The notes: generated from the sequence alone by a model not told the origin. 64,000 bases of DNA from Patulibacter americanus DSM 16676 (GCF_000420025.1 NZ_ATUD01000001.1:496001-560000), one strand, 5' to 3'; positions 1 through 8,020 are shown, counted from the stretch's first letter. A program made the numbers and translations.

Positions 1-598
1 AGCCGATCGCGTCCCCGCCGTCGAGGGTCACGCGCGCCACGTCCCCGACCGTCGTCGCGACACCCGCAGCGCCGAGCGCGGCCACGAGCGCCTCGACGAC
101 CCGCCGGGGGTCGACCGCCGCGTCGCCGGGGACGGACAGCGCGCCGCGCAGGGTGGGCGCGAGAGCGGGCTCGAGCCGGCGCGCCGCGGACGGCAGCAGG
201 CGTTCGACCGCGACGCCGAAGCCGGTACAGACGCGGGCGAAGCGGTCGAGCGCCTCGGCCTCGTCGCGGTCGCGCGCCAGCGCGAGCGTGCCGCGGCGGT
301 GCAGCGGGACGGCGATCCCGGAGGCGTCCTCCAGACCCGCGGCGAAGGCCGGCCAGCGCTCCACGGCGGCGGTGCCGAGCAGCAGGTGATCGGGGTCGTC
401 GGGCTCGGCCTCGGTGACGGGCGCGAGCATCCCGGCGGCGACGCGGCTCGTCGCCTGCCCCGGCGTGGCGCGGTCGACGATCCGCACCGTCGCCCCGCGG
501 CGGACGAGCTCCCACGCCACGGGCAGTCCGGCGAGGCCGGCGCCCACCACGAGCACGTCGGGGGCGGGGTCGGATGCGGGGGCGGGCGGAGAGGTCAC
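1..598 (-). CDS. thiO: Glycine oxidase ThiO, 3' part cut by window edge
   Basis: FAD-dependent amine oxidase that makes the dehydroglycine used to build the thiazole half of thiamine. Only about the first 199 residues lie in the window; the rest continues off the left edge. Reading the minus strand from the GTG at 598 gives an N-terminal dinucleotide-binding motif (VLVVGAGLAGLPVAWEL) and an acidic strand end, then RVAAGMLAPVTEAEPDD, which matches the hallmark AAGMLAP...E segment of ThiO. It is followed by a substrate-domain stretch with PTLRGALSVPGDAAVDP. The position next to thiE and behind a TPP riboswitch-like leader supports thiamine synthesis. The GTG start is inferred; no clear ribosome binding site is visible and the leader ends almost at the start. 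thiS and thiG may follow outside the window. Confidence 0.82.
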   Translation of the reverse strand, partial: MTSPPAPASDPAPDVLVVGAGLAGLPVAWELVRRGATVRIVDRATPGQATSRVAAGMLAPVTEAEPDDPDHLLLGTAAVERWPAFAAGLEDASGIAVPLHRRGTLALARDRDEAEALDRFARVCTGFGVAVERLLPSAARRLEPALAPTLRGALSVPGDAAVDPRRVVEALVAALGAAGVATTVGDVARVTLDGGDAIG

Positions 599-599
599 G

Positions 600-690
600 G
601 GCGTCTGGCGCCCCGGCACGACCCGGGGGCTCGTCGGCGGTCGGGGACGACGGTCCCCCTCTCAACCCCCTCCGGGGCTCCCGCGGCTCA
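600..690 (-). promoter_or_regulatory. Probable TPP riboswitch upstream of thiO
   Basis: Read on the minus strand, this leader shows in order GGGAGCCCC, GGGTTGAGAGGG, a short GC hairpin (GGGGAC/GTCCCC type), GACCGCCGAC and CCGGGTCGTGCCGGGGCGCC. This order matches the TPP aptamer (GGGNGC, CTGAGA, a variable arm, GAACCTGA, CCGGGTAATGCCGGCG), with the GTCGTGCC variant used in high-GC actinobacteria. The canonical CTGAGA is TTGAGA and the GAACCTGA box is weak, so the aptamer is divergent. It sits directly before the GTG of thiO, which suggests translational control. Boundaries are approximate. A covariance-model search for the THI family would settle it. Confidence 0.6.
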
Positions 691-716
691 CGGCCCATCC
701 TAGCTCGCGACCGCGT

Positions 717-1127
717 TCAGGCCTCCCGACGCGGGGCGCCGTACTCGTCGTCCTCGACGTGCCGGCCCCAGGTGACCGGGCTGCCCGCGTCGTCGTGCTG
801 CTGCAGCGCCACGTGCGCCATGAACCGGTTCGGGGCGGCGCCGTGCCAGTGGTTCTCGCCCGGCTCGAAGAACACGCGGTCGCCGGCGCGGAGCGTCTCG
901 ACCTCGCCCCCCTCGCGCTGGCAGAGCCCGACGCCCTCGGTGACGAAGATCGTCTGCCCGTGGGGATGCGTGTGCCACGCCGTCCGTGCGCCCGGCGTGA
1001 AATGCACGAGCGCGGCGGCGAAGGTCGAGGTCGCCTCCGGCGCGGCGACGCCGTCGATGTAGACGTCGCCGGTGAACCAGTCGGCCGGACCCTTCTGGGT
1101 GTCGACGGTGGTGCGGGTGATCTTCAT
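717..1127 (-). CDS. Small cupin-domain protein
   Basis: 136-residue single cupin barrel. The first metal motif is visible as HTHPHGQ followed by the Glu of FVTEGVG, and the second as FEPGENHWHGA, giving the usual three His and one Glu metal set. The size and the opening (MKITRTTV, then WFTGDVYIDG) resemble the family of quercetinase-like or carboxymuconolactone-decarboxylase-associated cupins; the substrate cannot be told. The ATG at 1127 is 39 bp from the divergent thiE start, so the two share a promoter region. It lies downstream of nothing on its own strand and upstream of the thiO leader, and could be read through into thiO. Confidence 0.75.
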   Translation of the reverse strand: MKITRTTVDTQKGPADWFTGDVYIDGVAAPEATSTFAAALVHFTPGARTAWHTHPHGQTIFVTEGVGLCQREGGEVETLRAGDRVFFEPGENHWHGAAPNRFMAHVALQQHDDAGSPVTWGRHVEDDEYGAPRREA

Positions 1128-1166
1128 GGTGCTCTCCGTGGTCGGTTTCCAGGACACTGCCCGACC

Positions 1167-1910
1167 ATGACCCCCGAGGAGCGCCGCGCGCGGTTCGCCG
1201 CCGTCCACCTGTATCTCGTCGCGCCCCTGACGCCGCACGGGCGGACGCTGCTCGACGTGGCGACGCACGCGATCGCCGGCGGCGTCGACGCGCTGCAGGT
1301 GCGCGACAAGACCGCGACGGACGACGAACTCGTCACCGCGCTGCGGATCCTGCGCCCGCTGTGCGACCTGACGGGCACGCTGCTCGTGCTGAACGACCGC
1401 CCCGACCTGGCCGTGGCCGGCGGGGCCGACGCGGTGCACGTCGGCCAGGGCGACATGCCGGTCGAGGAGGCGCGGGCGATCGTGGGCGACGACCTGCTGA
1501 TCGGCCTGTCGACGCACACCGTCGAGCAGGTCGACCTCGCCCACGCCGGGGGGCCGACCGGCAACGTCCTCGCGATCCCCGACCACATCGGCGTCGGCCC
1601 GATCCACGCGACGCCGACGAAGGCCGAGGCCGCACCGATCGGTACGGCACTCGTGCAGCACGCCGCGGGTGCCCCGAGCCGCGACGACGTCCGAAGCGAT
1701 CCGGCCCGAGACGCTCGGGGTGGGGCCCGCACGCTCTCCACCGGCGGGCTCCCCTTCGTGGCCATCGGCGGGATCGACACCACCACGATCGGCGCGGTCC
1801 TCGACGCCGGCGCCCCGCGCGTCGCGGTCGTGCGCGCCATCGCCGACGCCGACGACCCCCGCGCCGCCGCCGCCCTCCTGCGGCATGCGGTCGACGCCCG
1901 CCGCCGCTGA
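1167..1910 (+). CDS. thiE: Thiamine-phosphate synthase
   Basis: Joins the pyrimidine and thiazole phosphates to give thiamine phosphate in the cytosol. Family motifs appear in order: LQVRDK (pyrimidine diphosphate site), LLVLNDRPDLAVAGGADAVH, VGQGDMP, IGLSTHTVEQV, IGVGPIHATPTK and PFVAIGGID. At 247 residues it is about 35 longer than typical ThiE. The extra length is an Arg/Asp-rich insertion (about residues 170-196) between the GPIHATPTK loop and the final beta strands. The ATG at 1167 is preceded by AGGACA. It is divergent from the cupin gene and close to thiO. No TPP riboswitch fits in the 39-bp gap. Confidence 0.9.
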   Translation: MTPEERRARFAAVHLYLVAPLTPHGRTLLDVATHAIAGGVDALQVRDKTATDDELVTALRILRPLCDLTGTLLVLNDRPDLAVAGGADAVHVGQGDMPVEEARAIVGDDLLIGLSTHTVEQVDLAHAGGPTGNVLAIPDHIGVGPIHATPTKAEAAPIGTALVQHAAGAPSRDDVRSDPARDARGGARTLSTGGLPFVAIGGIDTTTIGAVLDAGAPRVAVVRAIADADDPRAAAALLRHAVDARRR

Positions 1911-1998
1911 GCCGCCGGGGGCACCCCCTGCCACGGTCCGGAGCCGCCCGCGGGGGCGGACGCGGGCGCCGGGGTCAGGCCATGCCCGTCCCCGCGCG

Positions 1999-2038
1999 CA
2001 GTATGAGAATGCTCGGTCTGCTTGTCATTCTCATACTG
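1999..2038 (+). repeat. 40-nt hairpin element, copy A
   Basis: Perfect 13-bp inverted repeat, CAGTATGAGAATG and CATTCTCATACTG, with a 14-nt spacer ending GCTTGT, followed by CCCCGCGCGG. It lies 88 bp after thiE and 53 bp before the next ATG, so it could form a leader hairpin, an operator or a repetitive palindrome. It lacks a T-run. A second copy with the same 40-nt geometry lies at 11851-11890, upstream of lipA. Confidence 0.7.
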
Positions 2039-2090
2039 CCCCGCGCGGCCCGTGCGTCGTCCCGGCCGCACGCACGGCATGATGGGGCCG

Positions 2091-2708
2091 ATGGCCGACC
2101 GCAAGCGCAAGAGGAAGCAGCGTCCGACCGCCCCGGCGGCCCGGCCCGCGGCCTCGGCCCCGGAGTCCGGCGCCTCCCCCGCCGCCGCTCCCGAGCGTTC
2201 AGCCGAGGAGGCCGGCGGCCGCGACGCCATGCGCCGCGGCTACGCGAAGGCGGAGCAGAAGAACATCGCCGCCCGCGAGGCACTCCAGCCGATCTCGACG
2301 GCGAACCGCCCCGGCATCGTGCTCGTCGCGTGCGCGTGGCTGCTCGTCGCGTGCGCCAGCATCGTCTACTCGCTCATCACCGCCGACGGCAAGGGCGTCG
2401 CCGCCCAGCGGGGCTCGAACGCGCTCGTCCTCGTGATCATCGTGATGGCGATCGTCGGCACCTGGCAGCTCAAGGCCTGGGCGATCCTCGGCACGCAGAC
2501 GATCCTCGCGCTCGCGTGCGTGTTCACGATCCTCGCCGCCGCGCTCATGCCCGACCTGCTCGTCGCGCTGCTGCTGGTCGCCAGCGCGCTGGTCAGCGGC
2601 GCGATCTTCTACCGCATGATCAACGTGCTGGCCCGCGTGCAGAAGGCGGAGCACATCCGCCGCGGCACGCTCCCCGTCGACGTCCCGCCCGACGTCGACG
2701 GCCGCTGA
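2091..2708 (+). CDS. Conserved-looking membrane protein of unknown function
   Basis: 205 residues. The N-terminal 80 residues are cytoplasmic, starting with a strongly basic MADRKRKRKQR and then Ala/Pro-rich. Four hydrophobic segments follow: GIVLVACAWLLVACASIVYSL, NALVLVIIVMAIVGTW, AILGTQTILALACVFTILAA and LLVALLLVASALVSGAIFY. The protein ends in a short charged tail. An upstream in-frame ATG at 2079 is also possible; 2091 is chosen because it gives the basic N-terminus. It precedes lpd by 180 bp on the same strand and follows hairpin copy A. No family is recognised. Confidence 0.65.
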   Translation: MADRKRKRKQRPTAPAARPAASAPESGASPAAAPERSAEEAGGRDAMRRGYAKAEQKNIAAREALQPISTANRPGIVLVACAWLLVACASIVYSLITADGKGVAAQRGSNALVLVIIVMAIVGTWQLKAWAILGTQTILALACVFTILAAALMPDLLVALLLVASALVSGAIFYRMINVLARVQKAEHIRRGTLPVDVPPDVDGR

Positions 2709-2888
2709 GCCCCGCCGCGCGGCCGCGGCCCCGGCCCGCAGGGTCCGCCGCGTGGGCCACCGGCCGTGGCCGGCCGCGCGTCGCGTTGCACGCCGTCGTG
2801 CGCAAACCCCCCACCGCAACGGCCGATCCGGGGCGGATCGGTAGGGTCGCAAGGGCGACTTCGTAAGCGACGCAGGAAGACGTCACCA

Positions 2889-4268
2889 ATGGCTCAGTAC
2901 GACACCATCGTCATCGGCTCCGGACCCGGCGGCTACGTCGCCGCCATCCGTGCGGCGCAGCTCGGTCAGAAGACCGCGGTGGTGGAGAAGGACACCGTCG
3001 GCGGGCGGTGCCTGAACTACGCGTGCATCCCGGCGAAGGCCGTCCTGCGCACCGCGGACGTCCTCACGGAGGCGAAGGACGGCGACGAGTTCGGCCTCGT
3101 CATCCCCGAGGTCTCCGTCGACTTCCCGAAGGTCGCCGCGCGCCGCCGCAAGGTCATCGACCAGCTGACCTCCGGCGTCGCCGGGCTGTTCAAGAAGAAC
3201 GGCATCGAGTACCTCGAGGGCGAGGGCAAGCTCGACGCGGACGGCAACGTCGTCGTGAACGGTGAGACCCACACGGCCAGCAAGGGCGTGATCATCGCGA
3301 CGGGCTCCGTCCGCCGCGCGATCCCCGGCGTGGAGTACGGCGGGAACGTCATCGGCACGGAGGAGGCCTGGGCGCTCGACACGCTGCCGGGCTCCATCGC
3401 CGTCGTGGGCGCGGGCGCGTCGGGCACCGAGATCGCCTCGGCCTACGTGCGCCTGGGCTCGCAGGTCCAGCTCTTCGAGTTCCTCGACCGCGTGCTCCCC
3501 TCGGAGGACGTCGACATCTCCCGCGTCGCCAACCGCGAGTTCAAGAAGCAGGGCATCGACGTCCACGTCGGCACGAAGGTCTCGAACGTCCAGACCACGG
3601 AGAGCGGCGTCACGTTCTCCTACGCCAAGGGCGACGCCGAGCCGACGCAGGGCCAGGCGGACTACCTCGTGATCGCCACGGGCCGCGCCCCCGACGTCGA
3701 GGCGCTCGGCCTCGACGCCGCCGGCATCGAGCTCGACGACAAGGGCCTGATCAAGGTCGACGGGCGCCTGCGCACGTCGAAGAAGGGCGTCTGGGCCATC
3801 GGCGACCTCGTCCCGGGCCCCGCGCTCGCGCACAAGTCCTCCGACGAGGGCGTCATCGCGGCCGAGGACATCGCGGGCCAGGAGACGCACCCGATCTCCT
3901 ACATCGACATCCCCCGCGCGACCTTCTGCAAGCCGAACGTCGGCTCCTTCGGCCTGACGGAGCAGCAGGCGAAGGACGCCGGCTACGACGTCGTCGTCGG
4001 CAAGGTCCCCTACGGCGCCGTCGGTGGCGCCACGGTCTACGGCGAGTCCGGCACGATCAAGATCATCGGCGACAAGAAGTACGGCGAGCTGCTCGGCGGC
4101 CACATCGTCGGCGCGAAGGCGACCGAGATGATCCAGGAGCTCGTGAACGTGAAGGCGCTCGAGGGCGGCTACGCCGAGGTCGCCCGCACGATCCACGGGC
4201 ACCCGACGCTCTCCGAGGCCGTCATGGAGGCCGCGCGCGCGGCCGACGGCTGGCTCATCCACGGCTGA
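2889..4268 (+). CDS. lpd: Dihydrolipoyl dehydrogenase (E3)
   Basis: Flavoprotein that reoxidises dihydrolipoyl groups of 2-oxoacid dehydrogenase complexes with NAD+. It has 459 residues, the usual size. Visible features are the FAD motif GSGPGGYVAAIRAAQLG (residues 10-26), the redox disulfide Cys41/Cys46 in GGRCLNYACIPAK, the NAD motif VVGAGASGTEIA, the second FAD motif GVWAIGDL, and the catalytic His-Glu pair in HGHPTLSEA near the C-terminus. The redox motif differs from the common GGTCLNxGCIPSK (Arg, Tyr, Ala, Ala), as in a divergent Lpd subgroup. An AGGAAG ribosome site precedes the ATG. The linked E2, lipB and lipA genes support its role in a lipoylated complex. Confidence 0.9.
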   Translation: MAQYDTIVIGSGPGGYVAAIRAAQLGQKTAVVEKDTVGGRCLNYACIPAKAVLRTADVLTEAKDGDEFGLVIPEVSVDFPKVAARRRKVIDQLTSGVAGLFKKNGIEYLEGEGKLDADGNVVVNGETHTASKGVIIATGSVRRAIPGVEYGGNVIGTEEAWALDTLPGSIAVVGAGASGTEIASAYVRLGSQVQLFEFLDRVLPSEDVDISRVANREFKKQGIDVHVGTKVSNVQTTESGVTFSYAKGDAEPTQGQADYLVIATGRAPDVEALGLDAAGIELDDKGLIKVDGRLRTSKKGVWAIGDLVPGPALAHKSSDEGVIAAEDIAGQETHPISYIDIPRATFCKPNVGSFGLTEQQAKDAGYDVVVGKVPYGAVGGATVYGESGTIKIIGDKKYGELLGGHIVGAKATEMIQELVNVKALEGGYAEVARTIHGHPTLSEAVMEAARAADGWLIHG

Positions 4269-4277
4269 GCGCACGCC

Positions 4278-4946
4278 GTGTCCGACCGCCCCGCCGAGGA
4301 CCTGCCGCTGACGCGGTGGCCCGGCGGGGCGCCGGAGCCCCCGCCCGCGCCGGCCGACGAGGGCCCGCCCGCCTTCTTCTTCGACTTCCGCGACCCGGAG
4401 TCGTACCTCGCGGCCGAGCGCGTCCTGCGGACGCTGCCCGTGGCCACTCCCTGGGTGCCGATCGACTCGGCGCGCCTGCCCTCCTCGTCGTGGGACGGGT
4501 TCCGCTGCGAGACGGACGAGGCCGCGGCCCGCGAGCGGATCGCCCGCACCGCCGCCGACCGCGGGCTGCAGCCCCTGCGCTGGCCGGCCCAGGTCCCCTT
4601 CGACAGCCGGCTGGCACTTCTGGCCGCGTGGTACGCCAAGGGCATCGGCCGCGTGGTCTCCTTCGCGCTGCCCGCGTTCCGCCAGGCCTACGCGGGCGGC
4701 CACGATCTGAGCACGGAGACCCCGGTGCTGCTCGCGGCCTCGGCGTGCGAGATGCACCCGCGTGCGGTCCTCCAGGCCTTCGAGCGGCCCGTGATCGCCC
4801 GCGCGCTGGACGACGCCACGGACCGTGCGATCGCCGCGGGCGTCCTGCGAACGCCGGCGGTCTGGACGGGCGACGCGGTCTTCCACGGCGACGACGGCCT
4901 GGACGACGCCGCGGCGCACCTGGCGCCGCGGGCGGCCGGCGACTGA
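4278..4946 (+). CDS. DsbA-fold protein, 2-hydroxychromene-2-carboxylate isomerase-like
   Basis: 222 residues from a GTG 9 bp after lpd, so probably in the same transcript. After a Pro-rich start, residues 33-50 (AFFFDFRDPESYLAAERV) look like the first strand and helix of the DsbA/HCCA-isomerase fold, where the family has FDxxSPYxY and no CxxC. The C-terminal part (AIAAGVLRTPAVWTGDAVFHGDDGLDD) matches the family's VxGVPTxVV...FxGxDxL region. The family includes glutathione-dependent isomerases and uncharacterised proteins. Substrate unknown; the DPES variant of the active-site segment makes isomerase activity uncertain. Confidence 0.6.
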   Translation: MSDRPAEDLPLTRWPGGAPEPPPAPADEGPPAFFFDFRDPESYLAAERVLRTLPVATPWVPIDSARLPSSSWDGFRCETDEAAARERIARTAADRGLQPLRWPAQVPFDSRLALLAAWYAKGIGRVVSFALPAFRQAYAGGHDLSTETPVLLAASACEMHPRAVLQAFERPVIARALDDATDRAIAAGVLRTPAVWTGDAVFHGDDGLDDAAAHLAPRAAGD

Positions 4947-5028
4947 GCGCCCGCCCGGGCAGGCCTCCTCCGCGGCGGCAGGGCGGCGGTGGAGCGCCGG
5001 TAGGGCGTCGGTGCGACGGACCCGCCGG

Positions 5029-5280
5029 TCAGTCCAGGTCCAGCCCGAGGTCGAGCTGCTCCTCGTGCTCGTCCGGGTCGGCCTGGCGGCGGCGGCGTGC
5101 CGCCTTCTTCCAGTGGCGGACGAGCTCGCGCGAGGTCGCCGAGCGCCAGGAGACGCCGCGGCAGACCGGCTCGATGCGCACGTCGCCGCCGGTCTCGACG
5201 CCGATGACGAGCGCCATGAACCGGCGACCCTTCTTGTCGACCTCGACGATGTCCCCGGTCTCGATGGGCGCCCGACGCAC
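5029..5280 (-). CDS. Small basic protein of unknown function
   Basis: 83 residues from a GTG at 5280, divergent from the phosphodiesterase gene. The N-terminal half (IETGDIVEVDKKGRRFMALV, then IGVETGGDVRIEPVCRG) is beta-rich and looks like an SH3/KOW-type small barrel. The C-terminal part is an Arg/Lys-rich helix (VRHWKKAARRRRQ) and an acidic tail DLGLDLD. This composition would suit nucleic-acid or ribosome association, but that is a guess. No family is recognised. Confidence 0.55.
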   Translation of the reverse strand: MRRAPIETGDIVEVDKKGRRFMALVIGVETGGDVRIEPVCRGVSWRSATSRELVRHWKKAARRRRQADPDEHEEQLDLGLDLD

Positions 5281-5397
5281 GGAGCCGAGGCTAGCCCATC
5301 TGCCCCCCGGCACCGGCTCGGGCGGGACGTGGCGTGTGCGCCATCTCGCGGTGTCGTTCACACCGCAACAACTTCCGTGCAGGTACCTTCGAGCACC

Positions 5398-5937
5398 GTG
5401 TCCGAGGTGCCCTCCCCTTCCGTCGCCGAGCGGACGCCCGATGCGCGCGTCGCGATCATCAGCGACACGCACTTCCCCCGCCGCGGCATCCGGCTGGCCG
5501 ACGAGATCGTCGCCCGCATGCGCGACGCCACGGCGATCATCCACGGCGGCGACATCACGAGCCGCGAGGGCCTCGACGAGCTGCGGGCGATCGGTCCGCC
5601 GGTGCACGCCGTGCTCGGCAACAACGACGGCGAGCTCGCGGGGCTGCTGCCCGAGGAGCTCACCGTCACGATCGCGGGCGTGCGGATCGGGATGATCCAC
5701 GACGCCGGCGCGCGCGCCGGCCGCCTGAACCGCATGCGACGCCGGTTCCCGGAGGCCGACGCCGTCGTCTTCGGCCACAGCCACATCCCGCTGCACGAGC
5801 AGGCGGACGACGGGTTCCAGATCTTCAACCCCGGCAGCGCGACGGACCACCGCGGACGGTGGCCGGTGCACACCATGGGCGAGCTGCTCGTGGTCGGCGG
5901 TGAGGCCCGCTTCGGGCTCATCGACCTCGAGTCCTGA
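5398..5937 (+). CDS. YfcE/MJ0936-type metallophosphoesterase
   Basis: 179-residue calcineurin-like phosphoesterase of the small YfcE/MJ0936 phosphodiesterase group. The metal-binding blocks are all present in order: ISDTHFP (D-x-H), IHGGDI (GGD), LGNNDGE (GNND), MIHDAG and VFGHSHIP (GHSH). The GTG start at 5398 gives a 17-residue lead before the first block. Substrate unknown; family members hydrolyse phosphodiesters such as bis-pNPP or cyclic nucleotides in vitro. It stands alone between divergent and same-strand genes. Confidence 0.82.
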   Translation: MSEVPSPSVAERTPDARVAIISDTHFPRRGIRLADEIVARMRDATAIIHGGDITSREGLDELRAIGPPVHAVLGNNDGELAGLLPEELTVTIAGVRIGMIHDAGARAGRLNRMRRRFPEADAVVFGHSHIPLHEQADDGFQIFNPGSATDHRGRWPVHTMGELLVVGGEARFGLIDLES

Positions 5938-6096
5938 GCCCGTCGGGACGTTCTCCCTGCACCGGACGGGGTTGCCGTTCGGCGTCCGATTCGCGTTTCG
6001 AATCGCGCGATACGAACCCTCAAGGTTTCTGACACGAAACCGATACAGAGAGTGCGGCCCGCCCCCGGGGCCGCGACGCAGCGAAGGCAGAACCCC
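5938..6096. other. AT-richer intergenic region with two short inverted repeats
   Basis: A locally less GC-rich 159-bp stretch before the ATPase-like gene. It holds GATTCG-CGTTT-CGAATC at about 5989-6005 and GGTTTC-TGACAC-GAAACC at about 6024-6041. Both are 6-bp inverted repeats with 5-6 nt centres and could be regulator sites of the downstream promoter. No gene is seen here. Confidence 0.35.
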
Positions 6097-6594
6097 GTGC
6101 TACGACTCTTCCGCACCAACCGCGGCCCCCGGTCCACCCCCTCCCAGGCCCCGACGGACCTCGACGCGGTCACGCCGTCCCCCGGCGGCTCCGCGTCCGA
6201 GACCCTGGCCGGCACGCCGATCGGCCCGGCAGGCCCCCTGCTCGACCGTCTCGAGCGCAGCGGCGTGCGCACCCGCGTGAGCGTGCGCGGCACGCTCGAC
6301 GACGTGCCCGAGGCCACCGGCTCCGCCGCCCTGCTGGTCGTCCGCCACGCCCTCGACGACGCGAAGCACGACGGCACCATCGACCTCCGCGTCCGCGAGG
6401 ACCACGGCGAGCTCGCCGTCACGATCTACAGCCTCCCCCGTCCCGGGCGCGGCGTCGACGCGGACCGGCCCGACACCTCGACGTGCGCGCTGCGCGAGCC
6501 CGTCGCCCGCGTGAACGGCACCGTCGTCTCCCGCTGCACCTCCGCCGGCTGGATCGTCACCGCCCGGTTCCCGCGGGTCGCCGTCGCCGCCTAG
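6097..6594 (+). CDS. Stand-alone, degenerate histidine-kinase-like ATPase domain
   Basis: 165 residues from a GTG at 6097. After about 50 Pro/Ala-rich residues, the remainder follows the layout of the NarX/LiaS-type HATPase domain: LLDRLERSGVRTRVSVRG, then LDDVPEATGSAALLVVRHAL (compare LPxxxxxAAYRIVQEALTN), a beta pair HGELAVTIYSL, and a final ARVNGTVVSRCTSAGWIVTA (compare LGGxLxxxxxxGGWxVxAxLP). The N-box Asn is replaced (ALDDAKHDG) and no DxGxG is visible, so ATP binding is doubtful. There is no dimerisation/phosphoacceptor domain. A role as a pseudo-kinase or an anti-sigma-like partner is possible, but this is inference. Confidence 0.5.
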   Translation: MLRLFRTNRGPRSTPSQAPTDLDAVTPSPGGSASETLAGTPIGPAGPLLDRLERSGVRTRVSVRGTLDDVPEATGSAALLVVRHALDDAKHDGTIDLRVREDHGELAVTIYSLPRPGRGVDADRPDTSTCALREPVARVNGTVVSRCTSAGWIVTARFPRVAVAA

Positions 6595-6608
6595 AGCGGT
6601 CGCCCCGA

Positions 6609-6761
6609 CCCCGGCCGTCGCCGCGCGGAGCCGTCGCGACCGCCTCGCCGGCGCGACGGGCCCTTCCCCCCGTCCGGCGCTCCCACCCCGGCCGTCGCCG
6701 CGCGGCGCCGTCGGGGCCGCGTCCCCGGCACGGCCTGCACTTCCCCCCGTCCGGCGCCCCC
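6609..6761 (+). repeat. Two-copy 77-bp tandem repeat
   Basis: Copy 1 (6609-6685) and copy 2 (6686-6761) share CCCCGGCCGTCGCCGCGCGG at the start and TTCCCCCCGTCCGGCGC near the end at exactly 77-bp spacing, with a more diverged middle. It fills the intergenic space between the ATPase-like gene and the E2 gene; no gene is seen in it. Confidence 0.75.
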
Positions 6762-6826
6762 TCGGCCGTCCGGTTCTTCCCGCGTGCCGACCCGCGCGCG
6801 CGGGCAGGCCGCCTAGCGTGGAGCGG

Positions 6827-8020
6827 GTGCCCGAGGTCCTGATGCCGCGCCTCTCCGACGCGACGGAGGAAGCCACGATCGTCGCCTGGCTCGTCGACGA
6901 CGGGGCCACGGTCTCCCCCGGCGACGAGATCGTCGAGATCGAGACGGACAAGGCGACAACGTCGTACGGCGCCGAGGCCGCCGGCACGCTGCGCATCGTC
7001 GCCCCGATCGGCCACACCGTCCGGGCCGGGACGGCCATCGCCCGCATCGAGACCGGGAACGGTCGCGGCTCGGGCGTCGACGTCGTGGCGGGCGACGGGC
7101 CCGGCGCCCCCGAGCCGGGCCTCACGAGCCGGTCGGAGGCCGGGACCCCCGAACCCGGGCCCTCCCCGGAGCCGTCCCCCGCTCCGGAGCCGACCCCGTC
7201 GCCGTCGCCGGAGCCCACGCCCGAGCCGGGCCCGGCTCCCGAGCCCTCCGGCGCGGCCTCCGCGGCGGCGACGGACGCGCCTGTCGCCGCAGCGACCCCC
7301 GTCGCGGCGCTCGTCCCCGAGGGTGCCACCCGCCGGGTCCCGAGTCGCGTCGAGCGCCTCGTCGCCGACCGGATGACGCAGAGCCGCACCACGATCCCCG
7401 ACTTCGCGGTGGCCGTCGACATCGACATGGGCCGCGCGCTCGAGCTGCGCGCCGAGCTCAAGACGGTCGGCGCCATCGGGGGCAGCGGTCGCACGCCGTC
7501 GGTGAACGACCTCGTGGTCAAGGCCTGCGCCCTGGCGCTCCGCGAGCACCCGCGGATCCGCTCCGCCTGGGACGACGACGGCACGGTCGTCGAGCACGAG
7601 GCCGTCCACGTGGGCGTGGCCGTGGCGACCGACGACGGCGGGCTCGTCGTCCCCGTCGTGCGCGACGCCGACCGGCTCGGCCTCGGCGCGCTGGCCGCCA
7701 CGACCCGCGACCTGGCGAGCCGGGCGCGCGCGGGGCGGGTCACGCCGCGCGAGCTCTCCGGCGGCACCTTCACGATCAGCAACCTCGGGGCGCTCGGCGT
7801 CGCGCACTTCACCGCCATCGTCTCGCCCGGCCAGGGCGCGATCCTCGCCGTCGGCGCGGTGGCGGACCGGCTCGTGGCCGTCGACGGGGCGCCCGCGGTG
7901 CGGCCCGTGATGACGGCGACGCTGTGCAGCGACCACCGGGTGATCTACGGGGCGCACGCCGCCGCGTTCCTCGACCGGCTGCGCACGCTGCTCGAGCACC
8001 CCGGCTCCCTCGCCCTGTAG
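6827..8020 (+). CDS. Dihydrolipoamide acyltransferase (E2) lacking a visible E3-binding domain
   Basis: Core of a 2-oxoacid dehydrogenase complex, carrying acyl groups on a lipoyl arm. It has 397 residues. The N-terminal lipoyl domain (1-80) has the modified lysine in IETDKATTSYGAE (Lys42). A Pro/Glu-rich flexible linker (about 90-145, alternating EPxPSP units) follows, then the catalytic domain with SRVERLVADRMTQS, TPSVNDLVVKA, GTFTISNLGALG and the active-site His in CSDHRVIYGAHAAAF. The usual peripheral subunit-binding domain (ASPxARxLAxExGxDL) is not recognisable between linker and core. An earlier in-frame GTG lies at 6818. lpd, lipA and lipB are near; no E1 gene lies in the window. Confidence 0.85.
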   Translation: MPEVLMPRLSDATEEATIVAWLVDDGATVSPGDEIVEIETDKATTSYGAEAAGTLRIVAPIGHTVRAGTAIARIETGNGRGSGVDVVAGDGPGAPEPGLTSRSEAGTPEPGPSPEPSPAPEPTPSPSPEPTPEPGPAPEPSGAASAAATDAPVAAATPVAALVPEGATRRVPSRVERLVADRMTQSRTTIPDFAVAVDIDMGRALELRAELKTVGAIGGSGRTPSVNDLVVKACALALREHPRIRSAWDDDGTVVEHEAVHVGVAVATDDGGLVVPVVRDADRLGLGALAATTRDLASRARAGRVTPRELSGGTFTISNLGALGVAHFTAIVSPGQGAILAVGAVADRLVAVDGAPAVRPVMTATLCSDHRVIYGAHAAAFLDRLRTLLEHPGSLAL

